NCBI RefSeq assembly: GCF_040546275.1
Contig: NZ_JBEPNO010000028.1
Location: forward strand, 1-64,000
DNA from: Nakamurella sp040546275
GTDB lineage: Bacteria; Actinomycetota; Actinomycetes; Mycobacteriales; Nakamurellaceae
Length of the DNA: 64,000 bases
Direction of reading: 5' to 3'
Each line of letters starts with the position of its first letter. Position 1 is the first letter of the stretch. A program made the position numbers and the translations under genes. This document shows positions 43,124-52,384 of the stretch, piece after piece. A model generated the notes under the pieces. The model saw nothing but the letters and a program-made list of their open reading frames with translations. It was not told the DNA's origin and ran no database searches.

Positions 43124-44287
43124 GTGCGTCACTTCGATCACCTCACCCAGACCGTGCGCGACGAATTGTTCGCCGTGAGCCCCGGGGAGTTCGACAGGTC
43201 GAGTCCTCGCACCGTGCTCGCCAACGCACTTGGCGCCACCCTCTACGTCCCGGGAGTCCGCGACGATTTGGTGCGGGCCATCACCCGCCGCGCGGCCGAA
43301 GGTGTCCGGTCGGTGGTCATCGACCTGGAGGACGCGGTCGCGGACCGCTATGTCGACCAGGCCCTGGAGAACGTCGTCAAGGCTCTCGTCGATCTCAGCG
43401 GAGTTCCCCAGCAGACGATGTTGTTCGTGAGAGTCCGTACGCCCGAACACATCCGACAGATCATCGACGGGATCGGTGAGGTGAATTGCGCCCTCAACGG
43501 ATTCGTACTACCGAAATTCACCGCCTCGACCGGTGCCAGATTCCTCGGTGAGATCCTGAGCGGATCCGAAAGGGTAGGGACGCGACTTTTTGCCATGCCG
43601 GTGATCGAGACTCCCGACGTGCTCTATCGGGAAACACGCGACGACGCGCTGTCCGCGGTGCGCGATCTTCTCGGTCAGTACCGAGACATCGTGCTGGCAG
43701 TTCGATTCGGTGCCACCGACCTCTGCGGGCTCTTCGGCATCCGACGTGATCGCGACCTGACGATCTATCACGTCGGCGTCGTCGCGGAATTGATTTCCGA
43801 AGTCGTCAATCATCTCGGCCGGGCCGACGGAACGGGATATACGATTACCGGTCCGGTGTGGGAATACTTCGCGGGCCACGAAAGGCTTTTCCGTCCCCAA
43901 TTACGGTCGACACCCTTCGAGGACCGTGACGCGCGATCGTTCCGTCACGAGCTGGTCTCCAAGGACTTCGACGGTCTGATCAGGGAGATCGTGCTCGACC
44001 GCGCGAACGGGCTGACCGGAAAGACCGTCATCCACCCCTCGCACGTGGCTGCGGTGCACGCCCTGTCGGTGGTCCCGCACGAGGAGTTCAGCGACGCTGC
44101 GGACATCCTGGAAGTGGGGATATCCGGCGACGCGGGGGTCAGAGCGTCGGGCTACCGGAACAAGATGAACGAGATGCGCCCCCACCGCCGCTGGGCCGAG
44201 CGCGTGCAGGACCGCGCCCGGGTCTTCGGCGTGGCCAACCCGGAGGTCTCGCACGTCGACATCCTCACCGCGTTGCTGGACCGATGA
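43124..44287 (+). CDS. HpcH/HpaI aldolase/citrate lyase (CitE-like) of the Ter cluster
   Basis: This 387-residue TIM barrel has LYVPGVR, SVVIDLEDAVADRYVDQAL (metal-binding Glu/Asp), FVRVRTPEHI, VLPKFTASTGARFLGEIL, MPVIETPDVLYRET and AVRFGATDLCGLFGIRR, the layout of the CitE-like/HpcH aldolases associated with Ter genes. It should cleave or form a C-C bond with a 2-oxoacid or CoA-free acid. GTG 43124 is preferred (GAAGGG 7 nt upstream) because homologous proteins begin at RHF; ATG 43058 is possible. The stop overlaps the next ATG (ATGA), coupling lyase to the PRTase protein. Confidence 0.85.
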   Translation: MRHFDHLTQTVRDELFAVSPGEFDRSSPRTVLANALGATLYVPGVRDDLVRAITRRAAEGVRSVVIDLEDAVADRYVDQALENVVKALVDLSGVPQQTMLFVRVRTPEHIRQIIDGIGEVNCALNGFVLPKFTASTGARFLGEILSGSERVGTRLFAMPVIETPDVLYRETRDDALSAVRDLLGQYRDIVLAVRFGATDLCGLFGIRRDRDLTIYHVGVVAELISEVVNHLGRADGTGYTITGPVWEYFAGHERLFRPQLRSTPFEDRDARSFRHELVSKDFDGLIREIVLDRANGLTGKTVIHPSHVAAVHALSVVPHEEFSDAADILEVGISGDAGVRASGYRNKMNEMRPHRRWAERVQDRARVFGVANPEVSHVDILTALLDR

Positions 44288-47001
44288 GTGTGACGTCGCG
44301 GCGGGATCTGGGTGCCTGGGTCACCGAGCAGTTCGGCGTCGCCCTGCAGACGGTCTCGTCGCCCGTCGGTCTGCAGATCAGCGAGCTGGTCGGACTGGCG
44401 CTGCGACGCAATCCGCGACGCGCGCACCTGCTGGTGTCCACCGTCCTTGGCAAGCACGTCCCGGTCGATCCGAACCTCGTCATCGCCACCGGCCGGCTCC
44501 TCGGTGAGCTGGTCGACCGGACGCTGACCGACGTCGACAGGGGCGAATTGGATGGGCTCGACGGCGGTGGACGGCCCGCCGACGCTCGTGTCACCGTGCC
44601 ACCGCAGCCGGACTGGGCCGATCTGGCGCAGCAGGCGATCAACGGGGGAGACAGCCTGCCGCTGATCGCCGGCCTCGACGGTGTGCTGATCGGCCGGGCG
44701 GTCACCCCGGTGGTCGTGCTCGGCTTCGCCGAGACCGCCACCAGCCTCGGGCATCTGGTCGCCGACCAGCTGCGGGCCAACTGCTACCTGCACTCCACGC
44801 GCCGGCCCGTGCCCGGCGTCGAGGTGGCCGGCACCTTCGAGGAAGGCCATTCCCACGCGACCAGTCACCTGCTCCTGCCGGTGCCGAGCTCGCTCCTTGA
44901 CTCGGACGGAACCCTGGTCCTGGTCGACGACGAGCTGTCCACCGGCCGGACGGCCATGGGCACCATCACCGAGGCACACGGCCGTCGGCCCCGGGCTCGG
45001 TACGTGCTGGCCAGCCTGATCGATCTACGCAGCTCCGAGGACGAGGCGCTGATGCAGGCCCTGGCGACCGACCTCGGCTGCCGCATCGACGTGGTTTCCC
45101 TGGTCCGGGGGTCCGTCGATCTGCCGGAAGGCCTGATCGATGCGGTGACCCGCCGCCTTGCCGAGCTGGGTGCCAGCTCGGGGCCTGCCCTCGGGCTGCC
45201 GTCCGGAGGCCCGTCCGGAGTGTCGACTGTGCCCGGATCCGCCTCTTACGGCGTCAATGGCAACGGCCACTTCGCGCCCGTCGAGCGCGTGATCGTCCCA
45301 TGGCCCGCCGAAGTGCCCGACGGTGGGCGTCATGGTTTCACCGCCGCCGACCAGGACGCTTTCGAAGCGGCCCTCACCGCAGCATCGGTGACCCTGGCTG
45401 CGGTGGTGCGCACCCGGCTCGCCGAGGCCGACGGCGGTCATCAGGTGGTGGTGGTCGGTACCGAGGAGCTGATGTATCTGCCGCTGCGTCTGGCCCAGCA
45501 CCTGAGCCACGACGCCTCACTCCGGGTCGGCTTCCAGTCGACGACCCGGTCACCCGTGCTATCGGTTGACGATGCCGGATACCCGATCCGACGCCAGATC
45601 AGCTTCTCCGACGCCGAGGGCGAGCTGGATGTGCCTCGGTTCCTCTACAACACGCACGCCCGCGCGAACGTCGACGGCGAGATGACGGATCCGGACCTGG
45701 TAGTGGTGGTGTCCGACGCCGCCGCCGACACCGCGGAGTTGCGGGGCGCCGGTGGCCCGATCGCGGCTCTTCGCGCCGCCGGCCTGAGAGTCGAGTTGGT
45801 CATCCTCGGCCCGGTCGATCCGGTGCAGTTGGCAGCGGCCCGCGCCGCCCTGCCTCACCTGGACCTGCCACTGCCCGAGCCCTTGGTCGGACCGAGCTTC
45901 GGCTCCTACGCACCCGCGGAAGTCCGTTGGCTGCTGACGGACCTGTCCGACATCGACCTCGAGGGTGAGGTCGCCGACCGCGAGGCGGCCATCCAGGCCG
46001 GTACCGCGCACTACGCGGAATCCTTGCCGGTCGAATTCCAACCGGACGAACGGTACAAGGAATTATTCAATGACGTCCTTTCTCATTCTGCCGAACGGTT
46101 GGCCACCGCTGTCGGCCGGGTGACGGAGTTGGTGCTGCGAGAACGGGGACACGATGTCGTCCTGGCCTCGCTCGCGCGGGCGGGTACACCGATCGGGATA
46201 TTAATGCGCCGGTGGGCCGCATTGCACTACGGAATTGATCTCCCGCACTACGCTCTCTCCATCGTCCGCGGGCACGGGATCGATCCGATTGCCCTCCAAT
46301 ATCTTGCGGCACACCATGACTCGCGCAAGGTTGTCTTCGTCGACGGATGGACCGGAAAGGGTGCCATCACCAAGGAACTGACCGCAGCGCTCGACGACGT
46401 CAGGATCAGCGAGGGTCTGAATTTCAACGACGACCTGGCGGTCCTCGCCGACCCAGGCTATTGCGTGCGCACTTTCGGCACTCGAGATGACTTTCTCATT
46501 GCCTCGGCCTGCCTTAATTCAACCGTTTCCGGATTGGTTTCCAGGACGGTCCTGAACGACGCGTATCTTGGACCCGGACAATTCCATGGCGCGAAGTTCT
46601 ACTCGGAACTGGCGAACGGCGATGTCTCGAACGTGCTGCTCGACACGGTCGCCGCGGCGTTCCCCGCGGTGGTCGACGAGGTGATGGCCGGAATCGACGA
46701 GTTGGCCCATTCCGATCGCGCGCCCACCTTCGCCGGCTGGGCCGCCATCGAGTCGATTCGTGCCGAGTACAACATCGAGTCGGTCAATTTCGTGAAACCA
46801 GGTGTGGGTGAGACCACTCGGGTGCTGCTCCGGCGGGTTCCGTGGCGGATCCTGGTGAGAGAGGCCGATCATCCTGACCACGCACACCTGCGATTGCTCG
46901 CCGAGCAGCGTGATGTGCCGGTCGATGTGCGCCCGGACCTGCCCTATTCATGTGTCGGACTGATCCGGCGCATGTCCGAAGCTGAACCAGGAGAAGGCTG
47001 A
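44284..47001 (+). CDS. Fused double phosphoribosyltransferase protein (Ter cluster)
   Basis: This 905-residue protein contains two phosphoribosyltransferase-like modules. The N-terminal one has VVLGFAETATSLGHLVADQL and the PRPP loop LVLVDDELSTGRTAMGTI (about residues 213-230). The C-terminal one has VVLASLARAGTPIGILMRRWA, GHGIDPIALQYL and the PRPP-loop equivalent VVFVDGWTGKGAITKEL (about residues 682-698), of the StiP/Ter-PRTase type. The last 60 residues (RVLLRRVPWRILVREADHPDHAHLRLLAEQ) resemble a PELOTA-type RNA-binding domain. Usually these are separate genes, so the fusion fixes the order of two ribosylation steps. It starts 4 nt inside the lyase stop. Confidence 0.8.
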   Translation: MSVTSRRDLGAWVTEQFGVALQTVSSPVGLQISELVGLALRRNPRRAHLLVSTVLGKHVPVDPNLVIATGRLLGELVDRTLTDVDRGELDGLDGGGRPADARVTVPPQPDWADLAQQAINGGDSLPLIAGLDGVLIGRAVTPVVVLGFAETATSLGHLVADQLRANCYLHSTRRPVPGVEVAGTFEEGHSHATSHLLLPVPSSLLDSDGTLVLVDDELSTGRTAMGTITEAHGRRPRARYVLASLIDLRSSEDEALMQALATDLGCRIDVVSLVRGSVDLPEGLIDAVTRRLAELGASSGPALGLPSGGPSGVSTVPGSASYGVNGNGHFAPVERVIVPWPAEVPDGGRHGFTAADQDAFEAALTAASVTLAAVVRTRLAEADGGHQVVVVGTEELMYLPLRLAQHLSHDASLRVGFQSTTRSPVLSVDDAGYPIRRQISFSDAEGELDVPRFLYNTHARANVDGEMTDPDLVVVVSDAAADTAELRGAGGPIAALRAAGLRVELVILGPVDPVQLAAARAALPHLDLPLPEPLVGPSFGSYAPAEVRWLLTDLSDIDLEGEVADREAAIQAGTAHYAESLPVEFQPDERYKELFNDVLSHSAERLATAVGRVTELVLRERGHDVVLASLARAGTPIGILMRRWAALHYGIDLPHYALSIVRGHGIDPIALQYLAAHHDSRKVVFVDGWTGKGAITKELTAALDDVRISEGLNFNDDLAVLADPGYCVRTFGTRDDFLIASACLNSTVSGLVSRTVLNDAYLGPGQFHGAKFYSELANGDVSNVLLDTVAAAFPAVVDEVMAGIDELAHSDRAPTFAGWAAIESIRAEYNIESVNFVKPGVGETTRVLLRRVPWRILVREADHPDHAHLRLLAEQRDVPVDVRPDLPYSCVGLIRRMSEAEPGEG

Positions 47002-47008
47002 CCGCCCA

Positions 47009-47923
47009 ATGACATCTGCTCGAACAGACGGAGCGACCGAGAACGCCGCACCAGGGGGAACGTCAGGTTCGGTCTCCGGCGCGACGATGGTGGCCAGTGA
47101 CCTGGACCGGACGCTGATCTACTCGCCGTCTGCCCTGCAGTTGCCGATGGAAGACGAGTTGGTGCCCAACCTGGTGTCCGTCGAGGTGCTCGAGGGACGC
47201 CCCCACTCATTCATGACCATGGCCGCGAGTCGCCGGCTCGCTGAACTGGCTCGCCAGGTGATATTTGTACCGACCACCACGCGAACCATGGCGCAGTACC
47301 TGCGCGTCCGTTTTCCGGGGGTCGCGCCACGCTACGCCATCACCAGCAACGGCGGGAACATTCTGGTCGACGGGGTGCCGGACACCAACTGGCACCGGGC
47401 CACGGAGTCGGCAATTGCCGAGTGCGGCGCTACGCTGGCCCAGGTCCGGCACGAGTTGAAGGCCCGGAGCCAGGATGACTGGGCGATCAAGCGCCGGGTC
47501 GGTGACGACCTGTTCTGCTACATCGTCGTCGAGCCGTCGAAACTTCCCGATGATTTCGTCGAGTCCTGGACGCAGTGGTGCGAGGACCGCGGGTGGCGAG
47601 TGTCGGTTCAGGGACGCAAGATCTATTCCATCCCGCTTCCGCTCACCAAGGAACGGGCAATGCTGGCCGTCGCCCGTCGTGCCGGAGCCGGGCGGGTGTT
47701 TGCTGCGGGCGACGGAGCGCTCGACGCCGGTTTCCTCGCAGCCGCCGATGCCGGGATCCGGCCACCGCACGGTGAGCTCGCTGCCGTCAACTGGCATCAC
47801 CCGACGGTGGAGATCGCTCCCCGTCCCGGTGTGCTCGCCGGCGACGACATGCTGGCCTGGTTCGGTGCACGGGCCGGCTTGGCTGTTCCCTCGGACCGCG
47901 TCCTGCTCAGCGCCACGAGCTAG
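47009..47923 (+). CDS. HAD-superfamily phosphatase of the Ter biosynthetic set
   Basis: This 304-residue protein has an N-terminal tail of 25 disordered residues, then HAD motif I ASDLDRTLI (about residues 29-37), motif II around VPTTTRTMAQYLR, a Cap-type insertion with YAITSNGGNILVDGV, and motif III/IV near LTKERAMLAVARRAGAGRVFAAGDGALDAGFL (about residue 231). HAD phosphatases in this cluster are proposed to dephosphorylate the ribosylated product. It begins 7 bp after the PRTase stop, in the same operon, and ends 290 bp before the parB 3' end. Confidence 0.85.
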   Translation: MTSARTDGATENAAPGGTSGSVSGATMVASDLDRTLIYSPSALQLPMEDELVPNLVSVEVLEGRPHSFMTMAASRRLAELARQVIFVPTTTRTMAQYLRVRFPGVAPRYAITSNGGNILVDGVPDTNWHRATESAIAECGATLAQVRHELKARSQDDWAIKRRVGDDLFCYIVVEPSKLPDDFVESWTQWCEDRGWRVSVQGRKIYSIPLPLTKERAMLAVARRAGAGRVFAAGDGALDAGFLAAADAGIRPPHGELAAVNWHHPTVEIAPRPGVLAGDDMLAWFGARAGLAVPSDRVLLSATS

Positions 47924-48213
47924 CGGTTCAGCCTTCGTGGTGTGGGTGGCCGGTGAGTCGGGGTGGGTGACCTGTGCCCGACCAGGGCAATTCGTCGTAG
48001 CGGGTAGTTGTAGCCTCAAGGCGAGAATCGTTGTGCTGCAGCGTTTTCGGTCGCCTTGTTCAACACGGATGGCCCCGTCGTCACCCGATACGTCACCGTG
48101 ACAGATCGCCGGTGGGGACCCCGCTACCGTTTTCGGAGATCGGTTTCGAAGATCTTCGCTCCTGGACCCGCGGTGGACTGACGACCGGCCCCTTCGCGGG
48201 CGAATGGCATTCG

Positions 48214-49371
48214 TCAGCCGTCTTCCGAATCTCTCGGGTGTCCGCCATTCCGGCGCTTTTCCAGGGCTGCTGGAGCCATGATTCCGATGATTCTTTCCAG
48301 ATCTGCGACGGTGGCGAATTCGACGATCACTCGCCCCTTCTGACGGCCCAACTCCACCCGGACCCGCGTGTCGAAGGTGTCCGACAGGCTCGACGCCAGT
48401 GCGGTAAGGCTCGGCATCACCAGCTTCTTGGGAGTCGCTCGCTTCGGCTTGGTGGTGCGGCCGGCCATCAGGACGACCGCCTCCTCGGTGCCGCGGACGG
48501 ACAGGCCCGCGGCGACGACCCGCGTCGCCAACTCCTCCTGCTCCTCTGGAAGTTCGAGAGACAGGAGGGCACGAGCGTGGCCGGCTGACAGCACACCGGC
48601 AGCGACCCGTCGCTGTACCGGAACCGGCAGGCGCAGCAGTCGGATCGTGTTGGAGATGACGGGACGGCTCCTCCCGATCCGCTTGGCCAGTTCTTCCTGA
48701 GTGACGTCGAATTCCTCGAGCAGCTGCTGGTACGCGGCGGCTTCTTCGAGTGGGTTGAGGTTGGCCCGGTGAATGTTCTCCAACAGTGCGTCGCGAAGCA
48801 GGTCCGCATCCTCTGTGCGACGGATGATCGCCGGGATGGTGCTGAGACCGGCTCGTTGCGCCGCGCGCCACCGCCGCTCCCCCATCACCAATTCGTACCC
48901 GTCGGCTACCTGACGAACGACGATCGGCTGCAGCAGACCGAACTCGCGGATAGAGTACTCCAGCTCGGCAAGAGCGTCCTCGTCGAAGACCGTCCGCGGG
49001 TTCCTCGGGTTCGGCCGGATCCGGTCGATCGGTACCTCCTCGTACCGCGGACCATCGGGATCCGTCGTCGGCTCGGCGGGCACCGGTGCCTGCTGAGCAG
49101 CCGGGCCCACCGACAACTCGTCACTGGTGGTGGACGACCGATCCTTCTCGGTGCCGGCCATCGTGGAGTCGGTCGCCGTCGAGGTGCTGGGAGATTCGGC
49201 GCTGTCAGCACCAGCAGCGGGCTGCTCCGGCTCCGCGTCGTCTCCCGGTCGCGGTGGGTGATCCACCCGGCCCGATCCCCCGAGGAAAACGTCGGACACC
49301 ACGTTGGTCTGCGGTCCCGTCGGGATCAAGGCAGCCAGCCCGCGACCTAGTCCACCCTTGGGTTTGCTCAT
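48214..49371 (-). CDS. parB: Chromosome-partitioning protein ParB
   Basis: This 385-residue protein has an N-terminal LGRGLAALI (ParA-interaction) motif, a disordered acidic linker to residue 105, the ParB/Srx CTPase domain with NPRNPR and the CTP-binding GERRWRA (164-170), the HTH domain (TQEELAKRIGRSRPVISNTIRLLRLP) that reads parS, and a C-terminal dimerisation domain. It loads on parS sites and spreads, marking the origin for ParA-driven segregation. AAGGAG and ATG at 49371 overlap the parA stop (ATGA), so parA and parB are coupled. Confidence 0.97.
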   Translation of the reverse strand: MSKPKGGLGRGLAALIPTGPQTNVVSDVFLGGSGRVDHPPRPGDDAEPEQPAAGADSAESPSTSTATDSTMAGTEKDRSSTTSDELSVGPAAQQAPVPAEPTTDPDGPRYEEVPIDRIRPNPRNPRTVFDEDALAELEYSIREFGLLQPIVVRQVADGYELVMGERRWRAAQRAGLSTIPAIIRRTEDADLLRDALLENIHRANLNPLEEAAAYQQLLEEFDVTQEELAKRIGRSRPVISNTIRLLRLPVPVQRRVAAGVLSAGHARALLSLELPEEQEELATRVVAAGLSVRGTEEAVVLMAGRTTKPKRATPKKLVMPSLTALASSLSDTFDTRVRVELGRQKGRVIVEFATVADLERIIGIMAPAALEKRRNGGHPRDSEDG

Positions 49372-50267
49372 GATGACTCCTTCGCGCCGCGTGCGGCGAT
49401 TTCTCGTGCGGCATCCAAGTAGCTCATCGCTCCGCGTGAGCCGGGGTCGTACGTCATCACCGACTGACTGAACCCGGGTGCTTCAGAGACCTTCACCGAC
49501 CGGGGAATCACGGAGGCGAGCACCTTCGGGCCGAAGTGCTTGCGCACCTCGTTGGCGACCTGGTCGGCCAGCTTGGTGCGGCCGTCGTACATCGTCAGCA
49601 GAATCGTCGAGACGTCCAGCGTTGGATTCAGATGCTGTTTGACGAGATCGATGTTGCGCAGCAACTGACCCAGCCCTTCCAGCGCGTAGTACTCGCACTG
49701 GATCGGGATCAGTACCTCGCGGGTAGCGACCATGGCGTTGACGGTCAGCAAACCGAGCGACGGCGGGCAGTCGATGAAGACGTAATCGAACTCGGCCTCG
49801 ACTCCGTCGATCGCCTTCTTCAGTCGAGTTTCGCGTTCTGCCATCGTGACGAGTTCGATCTCCGCGCCGGCCAGGTCGATTGTTGCCGGGATGACACCCA
49901 AGCGGGGTGCGTCCGGGCACGTCTGGATTGCCTCGGCGGCGGTGTACTCACCGAGCAGTACCTCGTAGATGGAGGGTGTCCCCGCAGTGCGATCAACAGC
50001 GAGAGCTGTACTCGCGTTGCCCTGAGGATCGAGATCGATGACCAGCACGTGCAGGCCGGCCAGCGCCAGCGCGACGGCGATGTTGACGGTGGTGGTGGTC
50101 TTCCCGACGCCGCCTTTCTGGTTCGCCACGCTGAATACACGGCGTTTACGGGGCCGCGGCATGGTCAGTTCACCGCTGCGCATCTCGACCGCCTGCCTGG
50201 CGGCGCGCCCGATGGGGGTGTCGTCGATGTCCTCTGTTTCACGTGAAACATCGGTCTCGAAGCCCAC
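49368..50267 (-). CDS. parA: Chromosome-partitioning ATPase ParA
   Basis: This 299-residue P-loop ATPase has the deviant Walker A KGGVGKTTT (about 51-59), Walker A' VIDLDPQGNAS, Walker B VFIDCPPSLGLLT and the DNA-binding-type C-terminus. It forms the gradient that moves ParB-parS complexes. GTG 50267 has a strong AGGAGG 4 nt before it; the N-terminal segment DVSRETEDIDDTPIG is conserved in mycobacterial ParA. That segment is also where a perfect parS site lies in the coding DNA (50235-50250). The next upstream gene is rsmG, about 4.1 kb away rather than adjacent as in many actinobacteria. Confidence 0.97.
   Translation of the reverse strand: MGFETDVSRETEDIDDTPIGRAARQAVEMRSGELTMPRPRKRRVFSVANQKGGVGKTTTTVNIAVALALAGLHVLVIDLDPQGNASTALAVDRTAGTPSIYEVLLGEYTAAEAIQTCPDAPRLGVIPATIDLAGAEIELVTMAERETRLKKAIDGVEAEFDYVFIDCPPSLGLLTVNAMVATREVLIPIQCEYYALEGLGQLLRNIDLVKQHLNPTLDVSTILLTMYDGRTKLADQVANEVRKHFGPKVLASVIPRSVKVSEAPGFSQSVMTYDPGSRGAMSYLDAAREIAARGAKESS
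50235..50250. promoter_or_regulatory. parS site 1, inside parA
   Basis: This is a perfect TGTTTCACGTGAAACA match, read in frame as DVSRET within the ParA N-terminus. Unlike the other three sites, the flanks are not symmetrical, probably because they are constrained by codons. Confidence 0.95.
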
Positions 50268-50395
50268 TCGACCTCCTGGGATCGTGTCCGTTCGCGAGTT
50301 GCTCGCAACAGATCTGAAGGACGACTCAGGCCGAGCCGATCCGTGATGAGGGTACGGGAGTCAGTATGGAACGACGGACCGACGATCCCAGGGAC

Positions 50396-50435
50396 CTGTC
50401 CACATGACCGCACGATGGTCGGCGCGTTGTCCACA
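50396..50435. promoter_or_regulatory. DnaA boxes upstream of parA
   Basis: CTGTCCACA (50396-50404) and the perfect actinobacterial DnaA box TTGTCCACA (50427-50435) lie 130-170 bp before parA, on the side facing its promoter. They may link replication-initiation activity to parAB expression or mark an additional DnaA-binding locus. Confidence 0.6.
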
Positions 50436-50459
50436 GTGGCCGCGTGCGTCTGAGCCCGC

Positions 50460-50875
50460 GATGCGAACAGGAACGAGCCTCTGCCTGACACGGTGCGTCG
50501 GCGTGCAACCAACCCCCGCGATGTGAATCGGAACGAGCCACCGTCCGGCCGGACGCGCCAGGGTGCACCCAAGTGCACAAGTCGACGAGAAGATATCCAC
50601 CCTCCAGCCTGGCGCCGGTGATCACCGAAATGCACGATGCCAACAATGCGAGCCACCCCCCCCAACCCCGACGCGCGGGCATGCACCCAAACGCAGGGTG
50701 TGAATCGGAGCGGGCCACCGCCTGGCCAGACGCGCCAGGGTGCACCCAAGTGCACGATGCGAACAGAAGCAAGCTGCCTCCGGCCTGGGGCGCCGGCGTG
50801 ACCACCGAAGTGCATGATGTGAACAGAAGCGAGCCACTCTCCGCCCGGACTCGCCGACCAGGACACGGCCGACTA
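50460..50875. repeat. Seven degenerate tandem repeats of about 60 bp
   Basis: A shared block of the form GATGYGAAYNGRARCGAGCC recurs at 50460, 50520, 50579, 50636, 50697, 50756 and 50816 (periods 60, 59, 57, 61, 59, 60), followed in each unit by a G/C-rich CCTGGCCRGACGCGCC-like block and a GTGCACCCAAGTGCA-like block. Copies 5, 6 and 7 are the best preserved. The array lies directly upstream of parA, right of its DnaA boxes and between parS sites 1 and 2. The changing period argues against a protein-coding repeat. It resembles iteron-like arrays in layout, not in sequence. Confidence 0.85.
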
Positions 50876-51460
50876 GGCACATCACTGGGGGGCCAACCTC
50901 GGGACCGACTCGCGCGCGCGATTCCCTACTGCCGGCTCTTGCCTATCCGCGACGATGAGCCGGTCGGCGACGCGTTTGATTGCGGCCACCGATCGGCGAC
51001 GGGCCCTCTCTCTGCTGACGTGGAAAACGGGCTGTAGTCCGCTGGAGGCCGAAACCGTTCGGCGCCTTCGTTCGTACCGAACCGTGAAACTCATACGCTC
51101 ATCGATCAAGGTTTGTGCAGCTGCCTCGTCTCGACTCCTCTGATGGCGCCTCCTCTCGAAGGCTTTTGGCTCCGGAACCGCGGCCCGGGGCTCTCGCATC
51201 AAACTCAGCCTCGACGACTAGCCCCGCATTGTGACGGGATATGTGGTGGGTGATGGGACCTTCTCTTGATCGCCCCCCGGAACCCACCCTCCGCCCATGC
51301 TTGGCTGTTGCCCACTCGTCGCCAACGCAAACCCAGCCGGTCGTACCACTTGGCCTCCGCCGCAGCAGCGCGTCAGTGGACCACAAGGACCAACCTTCGG
51401 GCTCGTTCAACTGGCTCTGGATCACGCCTCCTGGCAAGCCTAACAACAACAGCCTCCGAC

Positions 51461-51486
51461 CCAGATGTTTCACGTGAAACATCTGG
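51461..51486. promoter_or_regulatory. parS site 2, extended 26-bp palindrome
   Basis: The 16-bp parS core (51466-51481) is flanked by CCAGA on the left and TCTGG on the right, extending the dyad to 26 perfect bp (51461-51486). It lies 1231 bp from site 1. Confidence 0.95.
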
Positions 51487-52360
51487 CCGGCTACCTTGTC
51501 CCCGTGATCGTTGCCAGCTCTCGGTGTCAGGGACATCGAACGCGCTTGCGCATCTCTCGCAGCGGGCATGCTCATCCTGCTCGGCGGTGGTGCGGCGATC
51601 CCCTCGATCGTCTCGATCCGTCAGGAGCGTTGCGGTCCCTTCCGCCACTTCGATCCCTCCGACCACTTCCAGCCCTGCGGCGGCATCCACATCTCTAGAC
51701 GAACATGAACGTCACAGCGGATTGAACCTCGTCGTCGACGCTCGTCCCGGCTGCCTCGGAGGTCGGGTTTGAGAAGGCTTGCTCGCCGGCCCCTTGACCC
51801 CTCCTGGTGGTGAGGTGCGTCTTCATATCAGACGGCCGCCACGAGAAGGGCACGGTCGTCGAACGATACTGATGACGGCTGGGGCTTCTCCATCGATACG
51901 CGACGTCATCCGCCAAGAGCGTGGCGAAGCAAGCCGCAATTGCCGCCACCGACCCGACAGTTGATCCTTCGTAGCGTGCAGTCCTAGCCAAGGTTGATGA
52001 GCGTGGACATCGTTCCCTCGTCCGCTCGCAAACCTGCGCCGGCCGACCGAACCTCATGAACGGATGAATCAGCCCTCAGCCGCGTGACTTCAGTACCCAG
52101 GCCCCATGGCAGCAGACGCGACATTCAGGCCACAGTCGGTTCGATTTTGGAGTACCTGTCAGACCGCTTGAATCATTGGGGTAGACGGTGTGGACCTGGA
52201 CGACAGTCCAGTCGTGATCGTATGGGCAGGTGCTTCCGCCAGCCCGCGTCTGCGGTCCGAATGTCACTGCTGTCGGTTGCAGCCGTTCACGAGAGAGGTG
52301 TCGCCAACAACCCGTGGCGGCCGAGCGGCTCCGCCGCACGGTCGAGCAACCAAGGATTTG

Positions 52361-52384
52361 GCGATGTTTCACGTGAAACATCGC
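52361..52384. promoter_or_regulatory. parS site 3, extended 24-bp palindrome
   Basis: The core (52365-52380) is flanked by GCGA and TCGC, extending the dyad to 24 perfect bp. It lies 899 bp from site 2. Confidence 0.95.

Noticed and set aside
47207..48871. 554-codon minus-strand frame
   Set aside because: It runs antisense through the HAD gene and out of frame through parB; no domain.
50460..50875. CRISPR array
   Set aside because: Repeats are degenerate, contiguous and without unique spacers, and no cas gene is present.
50326..50880. Minus-strand frame of 184 codons with roughly 20-residue repeats
   Set aside because: The repeats come from the DNA tandem array, whose period changes from 57 to 61 bp and breaks any coding period; the residues have no family match.
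51266..51772. Plus-strand ORF of 168 codons beside parS site 2
   Set aside because: It runs through the parS palindrome, has no recognisable domain and competes with overlapping frames on both strands.
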